Source: Schaalia cardiffensis (GTDB lineage: Bacteria > Actinomycetota > Actinomycetes > Actinomycetales > Actinomycetaceae). From it: a stretch of DNA of 64,000 nucleotides. The notes under the pieces were generated by a model. That model searched no databases. It had not been told where the DNA came from and worked only from the letters and a program-made list of their open reading frames with translations. Position numbers and translations under genes: made by a program. Positions 16,859-27,025 of this stretch are shown here, piece by piece. Location of the stretch: the NCBI RefSeq assembly GCF_016405145.1, contig NZ_JAEKIA010000004.1:122049-186048 (forward strand), in the 5' to 3' direction. Position 1 is the first letter of the stretch. Each line of letters opens with the position of its first letter.

Positions 16859-18139
16859 GTGGTCGATGACCTACCTGGCACAATGACGGCCGACGTGGTC
16901 GTCGTCGGCGCAGGCCCCGCTGGAGCCTCCACCGCCTACCACCTCGCCTCCCTGGGCATCGACGTCCTCGTCCTCGAAAAAGCCCAATTCCCCCGTGACA
17001 AGATCTGCGGAGACGGACTCACCCCCGCAGCCGTCCACGAACTCATCCTCATGGGAATGGACACCTCCGAGTGGACCCGCAACCGCGGCCTGACCGTCAT
17101 CGGCGGCGGACACACCATGACCCTGGGCTGGCCCGACCAGAAATCCCTCCCCGGCTACGGGATGACTCGCGCCCGCACACAACTCGACCACGAACTCATC
17201 ACCCGAGCCCGCCAGGCCGGGGCCCGCCTCATCGAAGGCGCAACCGTCACCAGCGCGATCCAAGACGCCACCGGGCGCGTCCTCGGCGTGAATGCCCGCA
17301 TCGGCCGAGGCGATAAGGCGCGCGAATTCAGCGTCCACGCCAAACTCGTCGCCGATTGCGGAGGAGTCGCTGCACGCCTGGCGACCTTGCTGGGCCTGGA
17401 GAAGAAACACAATCGCCCCATGGGGGTCGCTGCACGCGCCTACTTCCACAGCCCACGCGGCGAAGAAGAGTTCATGGAAACCCACCTCGAACTGTGGAAC
17501 GGTGAACCCGGAAAATCCGAACTCCTTCCCGGATACGGCTGGATCTTCCCCATGGGCGGGGGAATCGTCAACGTCGGCCTCGGCTCCGTATCCTCCACGG
17601 CGAACGCGACCCAGCTGCCCTACAAGAAGATCTTCGAACAGTGGACCGCGAACCTGCCCGAACACTGGGGCTTCACCGCTGAAAACCAGATCGGCCCATT
17701 GCGTTCCGCAGCCCTGCCGATGAGCTTCAACCGCTCACCCCACTACATTTCCGGCCTCGTCCTCGTCGGCGACGCAGGCGGCATGGTCTCGCCCTTCAAC
17801 GGCGAGGGAATCGCCCCGGCCCTCAAAGCCGGTCGTTTCGCCGCCCACTGCGCCGCCCAAGCCCTGTCGCGCCACAGCCGGGCGGGCTTCGACCGGGCAA
17901 TGAGCGAATACCCTGAGCTGCTGCGCGAAGAATACGGTGGCTACTACCAACTCGGACGGATCTTCGTCGCCCTCATTGAAAAACCGCAGATCATGCAGCT
18001 GTGCACGAACAAGGGCCTGCCGATCCCGCGTCTCATGACCTTCGTCAACAAGCTCTTGTCCGACGGCTACGAACGCAAGGGCGGCGACTTCGACGATCGC
18101 CTCATCACAATGCTCACACGTCTGGTGCCCTCCCTATGA
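16859..18139 (+). CDS. Geranylgeranyl reductase family flavoprotein (MenJ candidate)
   Basis: An FAD-dependent oxidoreductase of the geranylgeranyl reductase family, 426 residues. The dinucleotide-binding loop is VVVVGAGPAGASTAYHLASL (about 12-31), followed by DKICGDGLTP, and a second FAD motif, GLVLVGDAGGMVSPFNGEGI (about 300-319). In mycobacteria a homologue (MenJ) saturates one isoprene unit of menaquinone; that job is inferred here from family and context. The GTG at 16859 has GGGAGG seven to eight bases upstream and starts closest to the FAD motif; the open frame extends back to 16793. nuoA starts 40 bp downstream, so it may lead the nuo operon. Confidence 0.82.
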   Translation: MVDDLPGTMTADVVVVGAGPAGASTAYHLASLGIDVLVLEKAQFPRDKICGDGLTPAAVHELILMGMDTSEWTRNRGLTVIGGGHTMTLGWPDQKSLPGYGMTRARTQLDHELITRARQAGARLIEGATVTSAIQDATGRVLGVNARIGRGDKAREFSVHAKLVADCGGVAARLATLLGLEKKHNRPMGVAARAYFHSPRGEEEFMETHLELWNGEPGKSELLPGYGWIFPMGGGIVNVGLGSVSSTANATQLPYKKIFEQWTANLPEHWGFTAENQIGPLRSAALPMSFNRSPHYISGLVLVGDAGGMVSPFNGEGIAPALKAGRFAAHCAAQALSRHSRAGFDRAMSEYPELLREEYGGYYQLGRIFVALIEKPQIMQLCTNKGLPIPRLMTFVNKLLSDGYERKGGDFDDRLITMLTRLVPSL

Positions 18140-18179
18140 ACCACAAGGGCCCCAACCTCGATCGATCCATGGAGGAAAG

Positions 18180-18539
18180 ATGACGAATCCCTATTTCCCG
18201 CTGCTCATCATGGCTGCGGCGGCACTCGTCCTGGCCTTCGGCGGCCTGGTCGCCTCCGCCATCCTTGGACCGACGAAGAAATCACAGACGAAGGCCGATA
18301 ACTACGAATGCGGAATCGAACCGACCTCCGCACACCTGCACGAGGGCCGATTCCCGGTCCGCTACTACCTTGTCGCGATGACCTTCATCATCTTCGACAT
18401 TGAAGTCGTCTTCATGTACCCCTGGGCCGTGAGCTTCAACCAGCTCGGCCTCTTCGGGCTGATCGCCATGCTGACCTTCATCGCGCTCATCACCGTTCCC
18501 TACGCCTACGAATGGCGTCGCGGCGGACTCGATTACTGA
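18180..18539 (+). CDS. nuoA: NADH-quinone oxidoreductase subunit A
   Basis: A membrane-arm subunit of complex I, 119 residues with three predicted membrane helices. The diagnostic NuoA block [20 protein letters not shown] (about residues 38-57) and [20 protein letters not shown] (about 61-80) are intact, including the conserved Asp/Glu pair in FDIEVVF. A GGAGGAAAG ribosome site precedes the ATG. It is the first of fourteen nuo genes in standard order. Confidence 0.96.
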   Translation: MTNPYFPLLIMAAAALVLAFGGLVASAILGPTKKSQTKADNYECGIEPTSAHLHEGRFPVRYYLVAMTFIIFDIEVVFMYPWAVSFNQLGLFGLIAMLTFIALITVPYAYEWRRGGLDY

Positions 18540-18559
18540 GGGACAGGAAGGAACAACCA

Positions 18560-19114
18560 ATGGGTCTTGAAGAAAGCCTGCCCGCCGGCGTTGCGCTGAC
18601 GAGTATCGAGAAGGTCCTCGGCCTTGCACGCAAATACAGCCAGTGGCCCGTCACCATGGGCTTGGCCTGCTGCGCCATCGAAATGATGGCCGCAGGTACC
18701 CCCCGATTCGACATGTCACGCTTCGGCCTGGAAGTCTTCCGCGCCTCGCCGCGCCACTCCGACATGATGATCGTCTCGGGGCGCGTCTCCCACAAGATGG
18801 CGCCCGTGATTCGCCGCGTCTACGACTCCATGCCCGAACCCAAGTGGGTCATCTCCATGGGCGCCTGCGCCTCCTCAGGCGGCATGTTCAACAACTACGC
18901 CGTCGTCCAAGGATGCGACCACATCGTGCCCGTCGACGTCTACCTCCCCGGCTGTCCGCCGCGCCCCGAAGCCCTCATCCACGCGGTTCTCGTGCTGCGC
19001 GAACAGATCGGCAAAGAACCCCTGGGCGTCAACCGCCGCGAAATCGCGCGCAAGGCCGAGCAGGCAGCGCTCGCCGCCACCCCGACCCACCAGATGAAGG
19101 GACTCCTCGCATGA
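18560..19114 (+). CDS. nuoB: NADH-quinone oxidoreductase subunit B
   Basis: The peripheral-arm subunit that carries cluster N2, the last iron-sulfur centre before quinone. From the ATG at 18560 (preceded by AGGAAGGAACAACC) it has 184 residues; the frame is open upstream but overlaps nuoA. The N2 ligands are present: the tandem cysteines in [11 protein letters not shown], then [10 protein letters not shown] and [11 protein letters not shown]. Its stop overlaps the nuoC start by four bases. Confidence 0.96.
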   Translation: MGLEESLPAGVALTSIEKVLGLARKYSQWPVTMGLACCAIEMMAAGTPRFDMSRFGLEVFRASPRHSDMMIVSGRVSHKMAPVIRRVYDSMPEPKWVISMGACASSGGMFNNYAVVQGCDHIVPVDVYLPGCPPRPEALIHAVLVLREQIGKEPLGVNRREIARKAEQAALAATPTHQMKGLLA

Positions 19115-19821
19115 GCGACGAACTCGTCACGCCCAGCGACGCCACTGGGGTCGCCTCCCTCAGGGCCTTCGCTCCGCCCGAGCTCATCACCCGTCGCCAC
19201 GGCATGTTCCCCGACACGAGCGGATTCTCCGGCCTCGTCACCGAAAGCTTCCTGCCCGGCGAATCCCCCCGTCCCTACGGCTCCTGGTTCGACACCGTCG
19301 TCGACGTCCTCGAAGAACTCCTGAGCGCCGACGGCCTCGACATCAAGGAGGTCATCGAAAAAGTCGTCGTCGACCGCGGCGAACTCACGATCTTCATCGC
19401 ACGCGAGCACATCGTGCGGGTCGCGAAATACCTTCGGGACGACAACGACCTGCGTTTCGAAATGTGCCTGGGCACCAACGGCGTCCACTACCCCTCAGAC
19501 GAGGGACGCGAATTGCACGCGATCTACCCCTTCTGGTCGATCACCCACAACCGCATGATCCGCCTCGAAGTCACCTGCCCCGACGCCGACCCGCACATCC
19601 CCTCCATCGTGTCCATCTACCCCGGAAACGACTGGCAAGAACGCGAAACCTGGGACCTCATCGGCATTGTCTTCGATGGACACCCCTCGCTGACGCGCAC
19701 CGCCCTGCCCGATGACTGGGTCGGACACCCCCAGCGCAAGGACTACCCGCTCGGCGGCATCCCCGTCGAATACAAGGGCGCCACCATTGCGCCCGCCGAT
19801 ACGCGGAGGTCGTACAAGTGA
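19111..19821 (+). CDS. nuoC: NADH-quinone oxidoreductase subunit C
   Basis: A 236-residue peripheral-arm subunit that packs against NuoD near the quinone site. The family signature is near the C-terminus: [20 protein letters not shown] and [18 protein letters not shown]. The start is the ATG at 19111 in the ATGA overlap with nuoB; the open frame continues far upstream only as a shadow of nuoB. Unlike in E. coli, nuoC and nuoD are separate genes, as usual in actinobacteria. Confidence 0.95.
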   Translation: MSDELVTPSDATGVASLRAFAPPELITRRHGMFPDTSGFSGLVTESFLPGESPRPYGSWFDTVVDVLEELLSADGLDIKEVIEKVVVDRGELTIFIAREHIVRVAKYLRDDNDLRFEMCLGTNGVHYPSDEGRELHAIYPFWSITHNRMIRLEVTCPDADPHIPSIVSIYPGNDWQERETWDLIGIVFDGHPSLTRTALPDDWVGHPQRKDYPLGGIPVEYKGATIAPADTRRSYK

Positions 19822-21170
19822 TGAGCACCCCGAACTTCCACGCGGCCGCCTCAGGTGCCGCCCTCAACACCGATGAGATCCCCGAGGTCATGACCCAGGG
19901 AGGAGACTGGGCGGACATCCTCAACGAGATCGAGAAGATCTCCTCGGAGCGCATCGTCGTCAACATGGGTCCAGTCCACCCCTCTACTCACGGCGTCCTG
20001 CGCCTCATCCTCGAACTCGACGGAGAAACCGTCCGCGAAACCCGCGTCGACACCGGCTACCTGCACACCGGCATTGAGAAGACGATGGAATACCGGACCT
20101 TCACCCAGGGCACGACCCTGTGCACCCGCATGGACTACGTCGCCCCCCTCTTCCAGGAGGCCGCCTACTGCCTCGCCGTCGAAAAACTCCTCGGCATCAC
20201 CGATGACATCCCGGAGAGGGCCAGCCTCATCCGCGTCATGATGATGGAACTCTCACGCATCGCCTCCCACCTCGTCGCCATCGGCTCGACCGGCAATGAG
20301 ATGGGCGCGACAACGATCATGACGATCGCCTTCCGCGGCCGCGAGGAGATCCTCAGGATCTTCGAACGCATCACGGGCCTTCGCATGAACCACGCCTACA
20401 TCCGCCCCGGCGGCGTCGTCCAAGACATCGGCGAAGGCACGATCGACTACATCCGCGAGCTCCTTCCCAAGTGCCGACACGACATCGGTGAACTCGAAGA
20501 CCTCACTCGCGCCAACCCGATCTTCAAAAAGCGCCTGTGCGATGTGGCGGTCATGCCGCTGAGCGCCCTCATGGCCCTGGGCACCACGGGCCCGGGTGTT
20601 CGTGCCGCAGGTCTTCCCATGGACCTTCGCAAGTCCCAGCCCTACTGCGGCTACGAGACTTTCGACTTCGATGTTCCCGTCGCCGACCAGTCCGATGTCT
20701 ACAACCGCACCATGGTCCGCTTCGACGAGTGCTACCAGTCGCTGCGCATCATCTACCAGGCCCTCGAGCGCCTCGAAAAGTGCGAGGGCGCCCCGGTGAT
20801 GGTCGCAGACCCGATGATCGCCTGGCCCGCGCAGCTCTCCGTCGCAAGCGACGGCCAGGGCAACTCCCTTGAGCACATCCGCGAGGTCATGGGCTCCTCC
20901 ATGGAATCCCTGATCCACCACTTCAAGCTCGTCACCGAAGGATTCACCGTTCCGGCCGGACAGGTCTACCAGACGGTCGAGCACGCGAAGGGCATCCTCG
21001 GTGTCCACCTCGTCTCCGATGGCGGGACCCGCCCCTTCCGCGCACACTTCCGCGATCCTTCCTTCGCGAATCTTCAAGCACTGGCCATGATGACCGAGGG
21101 CGGCCAGCTGGCCGACGTCGTCGTTTCCTTGGCCGCAATCGACCCGGTCTTGGGAGGCGTCGACCGATGA
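19821..21170 (+). CDS. nuoD: NADH-quinone oxidoreductase subunit D
   Basis: The 49-kDa-type subunit that forms the quinone-binding pocket with NuoB, 449 residues from the ATG at 19821, which shares one base with the nuoC stop. A GTG at 19818 is an equally spaced alternative behind GGAGG. Conserved blocks: [20 protein letters not shown] (about 50-69), which contains the quinone-site histidine, [19 protein letters not shown], and the C-terminal end DPVLGGVDR. No unusual residue was noticed. Confidence 0.95.
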   Translation: MSTPNFHAAASGAALNTDEIPEVMTQGGDWADILNEIEKISSERIVVNMGPVHPSTHGVLRLILELDGETVRETRVDTGYLHTGIEKTMEYRTFTQGTTLCTRMDYVAPLFQEAAYCLAVEKLLGITDDIPERASLIRVMMMELSRIASHLVAIGSTGNEMGATTIMTIAFRGREEILRIFERITGLRMNHAYIRPGGVVQDIGEGTIDYIRELLPKCRHDIGELEDLTRANPIFKKRLCDVAVMPLSALMALGTTGPGVRAAGLPMDLRKSQPYCGYETFDFDVPVADQSDVYNRTMVRFDECYQSLRIIYQALERLEKCEGAPVMVADPMIAWPAQLSVASDGQGNSLEHIREVMGSSMESLIHHFKLVTEGFTVPAGQVYQTVEHAKGILGVHLVSDGGTRPFRAHFRDPSFANLQALAMMTEGGQLADVVVSLAAIDPVLGGVDR

Positions 21171-21859
21171 GTTACACCGAGGAAGTCGAGGCTCGACTGC
21201 GAGCCGATTCTGCCGAGATCATCGGCCGCTACCCGAGCGGGCACTCCCGTTCGGCGCTGCTCCCGATGCTCCACCTCGTCCAGTCTCAGGACGGCTACGT
21301 CAGCCCCGATGGCATTGCCCTCATCGCCGACATCCTGGGGATCACGCGCGCCGAAGTCAGCGCCGTCGCCACCTTCTACACCCAGTACAAGCGCCACCCC
21401 ACCGGCGACTACCTCGTCGGAGTGTGTACCAACTCGCTGTGCGCCGTCATGGGTGGAGACGCGATCTGGGAGGCCGTCTCCGCACACGTTGGCGTCGGCT
21501 CCGATGAGACGAACGAATCGGGGCGCATCACCCTGGAACGCATTGAATGCAACGCGGCCTGCGATTACGCGCCGGTCGTCATGGTGAATTGGGAGTTCTT
21601 CGACAACCAGACCCCCGAATCCGCTATCGCCCTCGTCGATGATCTCGAAGCCGGGCGCCCCGCCCACCCCACGCGCGGCGCTCAGCAGGTCCCGACCTTC
21701 AAGGAAAACGAGCGCACCCTCGCCGGATTCCTCGACGGACACGAAAACGAAGGCCCCTCCGCGGGTGAGCCCTCCCTCCTCGGCCTCCGCATCGCCGCCG
21801 AAAAGGGATGGAGAGAACCCCACGCCCTCGACGACACCAAGGGAGGCGAACAAGAATGA
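21167..21859 (+). CDS. nuoE: NADH-quinone oxidoreductase subunit E
   Basis: The thioredoxin-like 24-kDa-type subunit that binds the [2Fe-2S] cluster N1a. All four ligands are present: CTNSLC (Cx4C, about residues 86-91) and [10 protein letters not shown] (Cx3C, about 127-131). The family start [19 protein letters not shown] is clear. At 230 residues it is longer than E. coli NuoE because of a C-terminal tail of about 50 residues (after [11 protein letters not shown]), as seen in other actinobacteria. It overlaps nuoD and nuoF by four bases each. Confidence 0.95.
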   Translation: MSYTEEVEARLRADSAEIIGRYPSGHSRSALLPMLHLVQSQDGYVSPDGIALIADILGITRAEVSAVATFYTQYKRHPTGDYLVGVCTNSLCAVMGGDAIWEAVSAHVGVGSDETNESGRITLERIECNAACDYAPVVMVNWEFFDNQTPESAIALVDDLEAGRPAHPTRGAQQVPTFKENERTLAGFLDGHENEGPSAGEPSLLGLRIAAEKGWREPHALDDTKGGEQE

Positions 21860-23157
21860 CGACATTCGCAACACCCGGCCCTCTCACTCCGATCCTGACG
21901 AAGGGATGGGACGAGGAGCGCTCGTGGACGCTCGACTCCTACCTGACGCGCGGAGGCTACGAAGGCCTCAAACGTGCGAACACCATGGAGGCCGCTGAGA
22001 TCGTCAACGCGGTCAAAGCCTCCGGTCTTCGCGGCCGCGGCGGCGCGGGCTTCCCGACGGGCCTCAAATGGTCCTTCCTCCCGCCCGATGATGGTCGTGC
22101 CCGCTACCTCGTCGTCAACGCCGACGAGTCCGAGCCGGGAACCTGCAAAGACATCCCCACGATCATGGCGAACCCGCATGTGCTCATCGAGGGCGTTGCG
22201 ATCACCTCAAGGGCGATCAACTGCCGTCACGCCTTCATCTACCTGCGCGGCGAAGTCGTCCACGTGTACCGCAGGCTCCTCAACGCCATCAAGGAGGCGA
22301 AAGAGGCGGGAATCCTCGGGGACCTGGAGATCACCGCGCACGCGGGCGCTGGCGCCTACATTTGCGGCGAAGAATCCGCACTCCTCGACTCCCTCGAGGG
22401 CCGACGCGGCCACCCGCGCATCAAACCCCCCTTCCCCGCGGTCGCAGGCCTGTACGCCCGCCCGACGGTCGTGAACAATGTCGAGTCGATCGCGCAGGTC
22501 GTCGGGATCTTCCGCAACTCCCCCGAGTGGTACTCCTCAATGGGCACGGAGAAGTCGAAGGGCCACGGCATCTTCTCCCTGTCCGGACACGTGAAGAACC
22601 CCGGTCAATTCGAAGCCCCCTTCGGCATCACAATGCGTGAACTCATCGACATGGCGGGCGGCATCCGCGAGGGCCACACCCTCAAGTTCTGGACTCCGGG
22701 AGGCTCCTCGACTCCGATCTTCACCGAAGCGGAGCTGGACATTCCTCTCGACTACGAGTCGGTGGGCGCCGCGGGTTCCATGCTCGGCACCCGCGCCCTC
22801 CAAGTCTTCGACGAGACAGTCTCCGTTGTCCGCGTCGTCACCCGCTGGGCCGAGTTCTACCAGCACGAGTCCTGCGGCAAGTGCACTCCCTGCCGTGAGG
22901 GCACCTATTGGATCAAGCAGATCATGTACCGCCTTGAAAAGGGCCAGGGCCTTCCCGGCGATGTGGATCTGCTCGACGAGATCGCCCACAACATCGCGGG
23001 ACGCTCCTTCTGCCCGCTCGGAGACGCCGCAGCAACGCCGATCACCTCGGGTATCAAGAAGTTCCGTGAAGAATTCGAAGCCGGGCTGAACACTGCGGCC
23101 CGTGAGCTCTTCCCCTATGAGGCATCCGCCGTCTACGCGCGAGGAGGTGTCCGATGA
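21856..23157 (+). CDS. nuoF: NADH-quinone oxidoreductase subunit F
   Basis: The subunit that oxidises NADH through FMN and passes electrons to cluster N3; 433 residues from the ATG at 21856 (four-base overlap with nuoE). The NADH/FMN site GLRGRGGAGFPTGLKWSF is at about 57-74, another glycine-rich part is GAGAYICGEESALLDSLEG, and the N3 cluster ligands are ESCGKCTPCREGTYW plus RSFCPLGDAA. All expected cysteines are in place. Confidence 0.96.
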   Translation: MTTFATPGPLTPILTKGWDEERSWTLDSYLTRGGYEGLKRANTMEAAEIVNAVKASGLRGRGGAGFPTGLKWSFLPPDDGRARYLVVNADESEPGTCKDIPTIMANPHVLIEGVAITSRAINCRHAFIYLRGEVVHVYRRLLNAIKEAKEAGILGDLEITAHAGAGAYICGEESALLDSLEGRRGHPRIKPPFPAVAGLYARPTVVNNVESIAQVVGIFRNSPEWYSSMGTEKSKGHGIFSLSGHVKNPGQFEAPFGITMRELIDMAGGIREGHTLKFWTPGGSSTPIFTEAELDIPLDYESVGAAGSMLGTRALQVFDETVSVVRVVTRWAEFYQHESCGKCTPCREGTYWIKQIMYRLEKGQGLPGDVDLLDEIAHNIAGRSFCPLGDAAATPITSGIKKFREEFEAGLNTAARELFPYEASAVYARGGVR

Positions 23158-25718
23158 GCGACGCTCCCACCATGGTCACCGTCACCATCGACGACGTCGA
23201 AGTGAGCGTCCCCCAGGGCACTCTCGTTATCAGGGCCGCCGAACAGGCCGGGATCCGCATCCCGCGTTTTTGCGACCACCCGCTCCTCAAGCCCGTCGCG
23301 GCCTGCCGCCAGTGCCTCGTCGAGGTCGGGATGCCGGACCGCAACACGGGTGAGCTGCGTTTCATGCCCAAGCCCCAGCCCTCCTGCGCACAGGCCGTCA
23401 CCCCGGGAATGGTGGTGAAGACCCAGTTCACCTCCGAGGTCGCCAAGAAGGCGCAGCACGGGGTCATGGAGTTCCTCCTCATCAACCACCCCCTCGACTG
23501 TCCGATCTGCGACAAAGGCGGGGAATGCCCCCTGCAGAATCAGGCGATGACGGATGGGCGCGCCACATCCCGTTTCACGGATGCGAAGCGCAGCTACCGC
23601 AAACCCCTTCGCCTGACCAGTCAGATCCTCCTCGACCGTGAGCGCTGCATCCTGTGCCAGCGCTGCGTGCGCTTCGGTAAGGAGATCTCCGGTGACGTCT
23701 TCCTCGACCTTCAGGGCCGAGGCGGGGGCTCTGCCCCCACGGACGAGCACTACTTCATGGCCGAGCAGATCGGCGGCTTTGACACCTCCACCCTTGATTT
23801 TCACGATCCCAAAGGCAAAGAGCACAGCGCCCCTGAGTTTTCCGGCCCCTACGGTCAAGCCGGCCTCCTCGGTGCCCTCAACTGCGGCGAACTCACGGAG
23901 GCCGATCGCGACCAGTCCGGGCGTGCTTTCGCGTCCTACTTCTCGGGCAATATCGTGCAGATCTGCCCGGTCGGTGCTCTGACTGCAGCCTCCTACCGTT
24001 TCCGTGCACGCCCCTTCGACCTCGTGTCCACCGCTTCGGTCACCGAGCATGACGCCTCCGGTTCTGCGATCCGCGTCGACATTCGCCGCGGCGAGGTCGT
24101 GCGCCGCATGGCCGGGAACGAGCCCGAGGTCAACGAGGAGTGGATCACCGATAAGGACCGCTTCGCTTTCGAATGGGAGAAGGAATCACGCCTGAAGACG
24201 CCGCTCGTTCGCGTTGATGGCACCCTCGTCCCGACCTCCTGGTCCGATGCCCTCGACGTGGTCCGCAAGGGCCTTGAGGAGGCCAAGGGCCAGGTCGGGT
24301 TCCTTCCCGGTGGGCGCCTCACCTTCGAGGACGCTTGGGCGTGGTCGAAGTTCGCGCGCACCGTCGTCGGCTCCGATTCCATCGACTTCCGTTCGCGTGT
24401 CCTTTCCGAAGAGGAGCGTTCCTTCCTCGCCTCAAAGGTCGCCGGCTCGGGTCTGGGTGTGAGCTATGCGGATCTGGAGAAGGCCGGGCAGGTCCTCCTC
24501 GTCGCTTTCGAGCCCGAAGATGAATGTGGCGCGATTTTCTTGCGCCTGCGCAAGGCAGTCCTCAAGGGCGACCTGAAAGTCACGAGCGTCGCGCCTTTCA
24601 CCTCCAAGGGGTCGGCGAAACTGTCGGCGAGACTGCTGCGCGCAGCTCCGGGCACTGAAGCTGAGGTTCTTGCCTCTATCGCCGAGGGCGGGCAGAACGC
24701 CGACTTAGTGGAGGCTTTGAAGGGTGGAGTCATCCTCGTGGGCGAGCGTGCGGCTCGCGCCCCCGGCCTGCTCTCCGCCGCCCTCGAACTGGCCGAGCGC
24801 ACGGGCGCGCGCCTCCAATGGGTTCCGCGCCGAGCCGGAGACCGCGGCGCGATTGAAGCGGGCCTCCTTCCGGGCCTGCTGCCCTTCGGACGTCCCCTCG
24901 ATGATGCGGCTTCTCGCGAGCAGATGGGCTGGACACTGCCTCAAGCCCGCGGCCTGGATGCGTCCGCCCAGCTTGAAGGCGCCATCAACTCCAGTGTTTC
25001 CGCCCTCGTGGTCGGTGGCGTTGACGTGCGAGACTTCGAAGACCCGGCCGGTGCTCTGCGCGCCTTCGAAGCCGTTCCCTTCCTCGTGTCACTCGAAGTG
25101 CGCACCTCCGATGTCACTGAACTCGCGGACGTGGTCCTCCCCGTCGCTTCCCCGACGGAGAAGAACGGGACCTTCATCAACTGGGAGGGGCGTTTGCGCC
25201 CCTTCGGCCAGGCGATTTCCGCCCGTTCCCTCACGGATCGCGAGGTCTTCACCAGGCTCGCCGACGAGTTCGGCGTGGATCTTGGCATCACGACTTTGAC
25301 GGACCTGTATGAAGAGGCGAACACCCTCATGGTCTCTTCGGGGGTCCGTGAAAAGTTCACGCCTCTTAGCGCCCCGGCCCCGACCCCGGTCAATGCGGGC
25401 CAGGCGATCCTCGCGACCCACAAGCTAATGCTTGACGCGGGCCGCCTCCAAGATGGCGCCCCCTGGCTCGCAGGCTCAGCCCGCCGCCCGATTGCCCTCG
25501 CCTCCGAGAACACTCTCGCTGCCGCAGGCGTTGCCCCCGGCTGCGCACTCACGCTCACAAATGAGCGCGGCTCCATTGAACTGCCCGCTTTCGCAGCGGA
25601 TCTGCCCGACTCGGTCGTGTGGGTTCCGGAATGCTCGCAGGGTTCCCTCGTCCATCAGTCACTCGGCACCGCCGGTGCCCTCGTGACTCTCAGCGCCACT
25701 GGGGAGGTGGCCCGGTGA
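23154..25718 (+). CDS. nuoG: NADH-quinone oxidoreductase subunit G, lacking cluster N7 ligands
   Basis: The large iron-sulfur subunit of the NADH arm, 854 residues. N1b ligands appear in RFCDHPLLKPVAACRQC and SCAQAV. The His/Cys ligands of N5 are in NHPLDCPICDKGGEC (about 110-124). N4 ligands are RCILCQRCVRFG (about 163-174) and QICPVGAL. The extra cluster N7, present in many bacterial NuoG proteins through a CxxCxxxC motif and a later Cys, is absent: the segment reads SVTEHDASGSAIR at about residues 294-306 and WITDKDRF about 35 residues later. The molybdopterin-oxidoreductase-like C-terminal domain follows and is poorly conserved, as usual. It overlaps nuoF and nuoH by four bases each. Confidence 0.94.
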   Translation: MSDAPTMVTVTIDDVEVSVPQGTLVIRAAEQAGIRIPRFCDHPLLKPVAACRQCLVEVGMPDRNTGELRFMPKPQPSCAQAVTPGMVVKTQFTSEVAKKAQHGVMEFLLINHPLDCPICDKGGECPLQNQAMTDGRATSRFTDAKRSYRKPLRLTSQILLDRERCILCQRCVRFGKEISGDVFLDLQGRGGGSAPTDEHYFMAEQIGGFDTSTLDFHDPKGKEHSAPEFSGPYGQAGLLGALNCGELTEADRDQSGRAFASYFSGNIVQICPVGALTAASYRFRARPFDLVSTASVTEHDASGSAIRVDIRRGEVVRRMAGNEPEVNEEWITDKDRFAFEWEKESRLKTPLVRVDGTLVPTSWSDALDVVRKGLEEAKGQVGFLPGGRLTFEDAWAWSKFARTVVGSDSIDFRSRVLSEEERSFLASKVAGSGLGVSYADLEKAGQVLLVAFEPEDECGAIFLRLRKAVLKGDLKVTSVAPFTSKGSAKLSARLLRAAPGTEAEVLASIAEGGQNADLVEALKGGVILVGERAARAPGLLSAALELAERTGARLQWVPRRAGDRGAIEAGLLPGLLPFGRPLDDAASREQMGWTLPQARGLDASAQLEGAINSSVSALVVGGVDVRDFEDPAGALRAFEAVPFLVSLEVRTSDVTELADVVLPVASPTEKNGTFINWEGRLRPFGQAISARSLTDREVFTRLADEFGVDLGITTLTDLYEEANTLMVSSGVREKFTPLSAPAPTPVNAGQAILATHKLMLDAGRLQDGAPWLAGSARRPIALASENTLAAAGVAPGCALTLTNERGSIELPAFAADLPDSVVWVPECSQGSLVHQSLGTAGALVTLSATGEVAR

Positions 25719-27025
25719 ATCTTCTGCTCAACGCGGTTCCCAACTACACCGCATCCGACTTCTCTGAGGAGACTTGGTGGTTGACGCTGCTCAAAGCGGT
25801 GTTCATCATCGTCTACCTGATTGTCAACGTTTTGCTCGCCCTGTGGGTCGAGCGACGCGGCCTGGGTCGTATGCAGACCCGTCCCGGCCCGAATGTTGCA
25901 GGCCCCCTCGGCCTGTTCCAGGCCTTCGCGGATGCAGGCAAGCTCTTGTTCAAGGAAGACATGTGGACGCGTCGCTCCGACAAGTTCCTCTACTTTCTCG
26001 CCCCCGCGATTGCGGCGTTCTCCGCTTTCAGCGTCTTCGGCGTGATCCCGATGGGCCCGAATGTCAATCTTTTCGGCCATTCGAGCCCCCTGCAGCTCGC
26101 CGACATGCCCGTCGCGACGCTCTACATCCTGGCGATCACTTCCTTGGGCTTGTACGGCGTGGTCCTCGGCGGCTGGTCGACTCGCTCGACACTTCCCCTC
26201 TACGGCGCGGTCCGTTCCTCCGCTCAGGTGATCTCCTATGAACTCGCCATGGGCATGGCCCTCGTTTCTGTGTTCCTCATGTCGGGGACGATGTCGACGT
26301 CGCAGATCGTCGCCTCCCAGGGCAATGTCTGGTGGGCCTTCGCATTGATTCCCGCTTTCCTTGTCTACTGCATTTCCGCCACTGGCGAGGTCAACCGCCT
26401 CCCCTTCGACCTTCCCGAGGCCGAGGGCGAACTCGTCGCCGGTCACATGACCGAGTACTCCTCGATGAAGTTCGGCTGGTACTACCTGTCCGAATACGTG
26501 AACATGCTCAACGTCTCCGCGGTTGCGACCACCATGTTCCTCGGCGGCTGGCATGCGCCCCTGCCCTTCTCCTTCTTCCCCTTCTTCAACGAGGGCTGGT
26601 GGGGAATGCTGTGGTTCTTCCTCAAGATGTGGTTCTTCATGTTCCTACTCATCTGGACCCGTGCGACCCTCCTGCGTTTCCGCTACGACCAGTTCATGAC
26701 TCTCGGCTGGAAGTGGCTCATGCCGATCGCCCTCGTCTGGCTCGTCGCCGTTGCGATCGTCCGCGGCATCACCGCCTGGGTGGAGGTTTCTCTGCCGGTC
26801 CTGGGCGCAGTGATCGTCGCAGTGTTCGGGCTCATCATGCTCATCATGTGGATCACCGACAAGGGCGAGCCCGAGCAGCGGCCCAAGCCATCCGATGAGG
26901 AGTACACCGGCTTCGCCGACGGTTTCCCCATCCCGCCTCTGCCCGGTCAGACGCCCATCGCCTCCTCGCGCCAGGGCCGCAATCCGATCGTCGTCACCCC
27001 TTCGAAGGAGGGCTCCGATGAGTAA
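25715..27025 (+). CDS. nuoH: NADH-quinone oxidoreductase subunit H
   Basis: The membrane subunit that joins the quinone site to the proton-pumping arm. It has 436 residues from the GTG at 25715 (GTGA overlap with the nuoG stop, GGGGAGGTGGCCC upstream); upstream open frame is nuoG shadow. Family blocks include [19 protein letters not shown] and [20 protein letters not shown], with about eight membrane helices. A soluble tail of about 50 residues after [12 protein letters not shown] extends the protein beyond the E. coli length. Confidence 0.95.
   Translation: MNLLLNAVPNYTASDFSEETWWLTLLKAVFIIVYLIVNVLLALWVERRGLGRMQTRPGPNVAGPLGLFQAFADAGKLLFKEDMWTRRSDKFLYFLAPAIAAFSAFSVFGVIPMGPNVNLFGHSSPLQLADMPVATLYILAITSLGLYGVVLGGWSTRSTLPLYGAVRSSAQVISYELAMGMALVSVFLMSGTMSTSQIVASQGNVWWAFALIPAFLVYCISATGEVNRLPFDLPEAEGELVAGHMTEYSSMKFGWYYLSEYVNMLNVSAVATTMFLGGWHAPLPFSFFPFFNEGWWGMLWFFLKMWFFMFLLIWTRATLLRFRYDQFMTLGWKWLMPIALVWLVAVAIVRGITAWVEVSLPVLGAVIVAVFGLIMLIMWITDKGEPEQRPKPSDEEYTGFADGFPIPPLPGQTPIASSRQGRNPIVVTPSKEGSDE

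Noticed and set aside
18643..19110. A long N-terminal extension of nuoC
   Set aside because: The residues are the frame-shifted shadow of nuoB (many Arg, His, Leu); the ATG at 19111 in the ATGA overlap is the real start.
25655..26554. A 299-codon open frame on the minus strand opposite nuoG/nuoH
   Set aside because: Its composition (rich in Gly, Glu, His, Arg) is that of an antisense shadow of a GC-rich gene, and nuoH on the other strand is certain.
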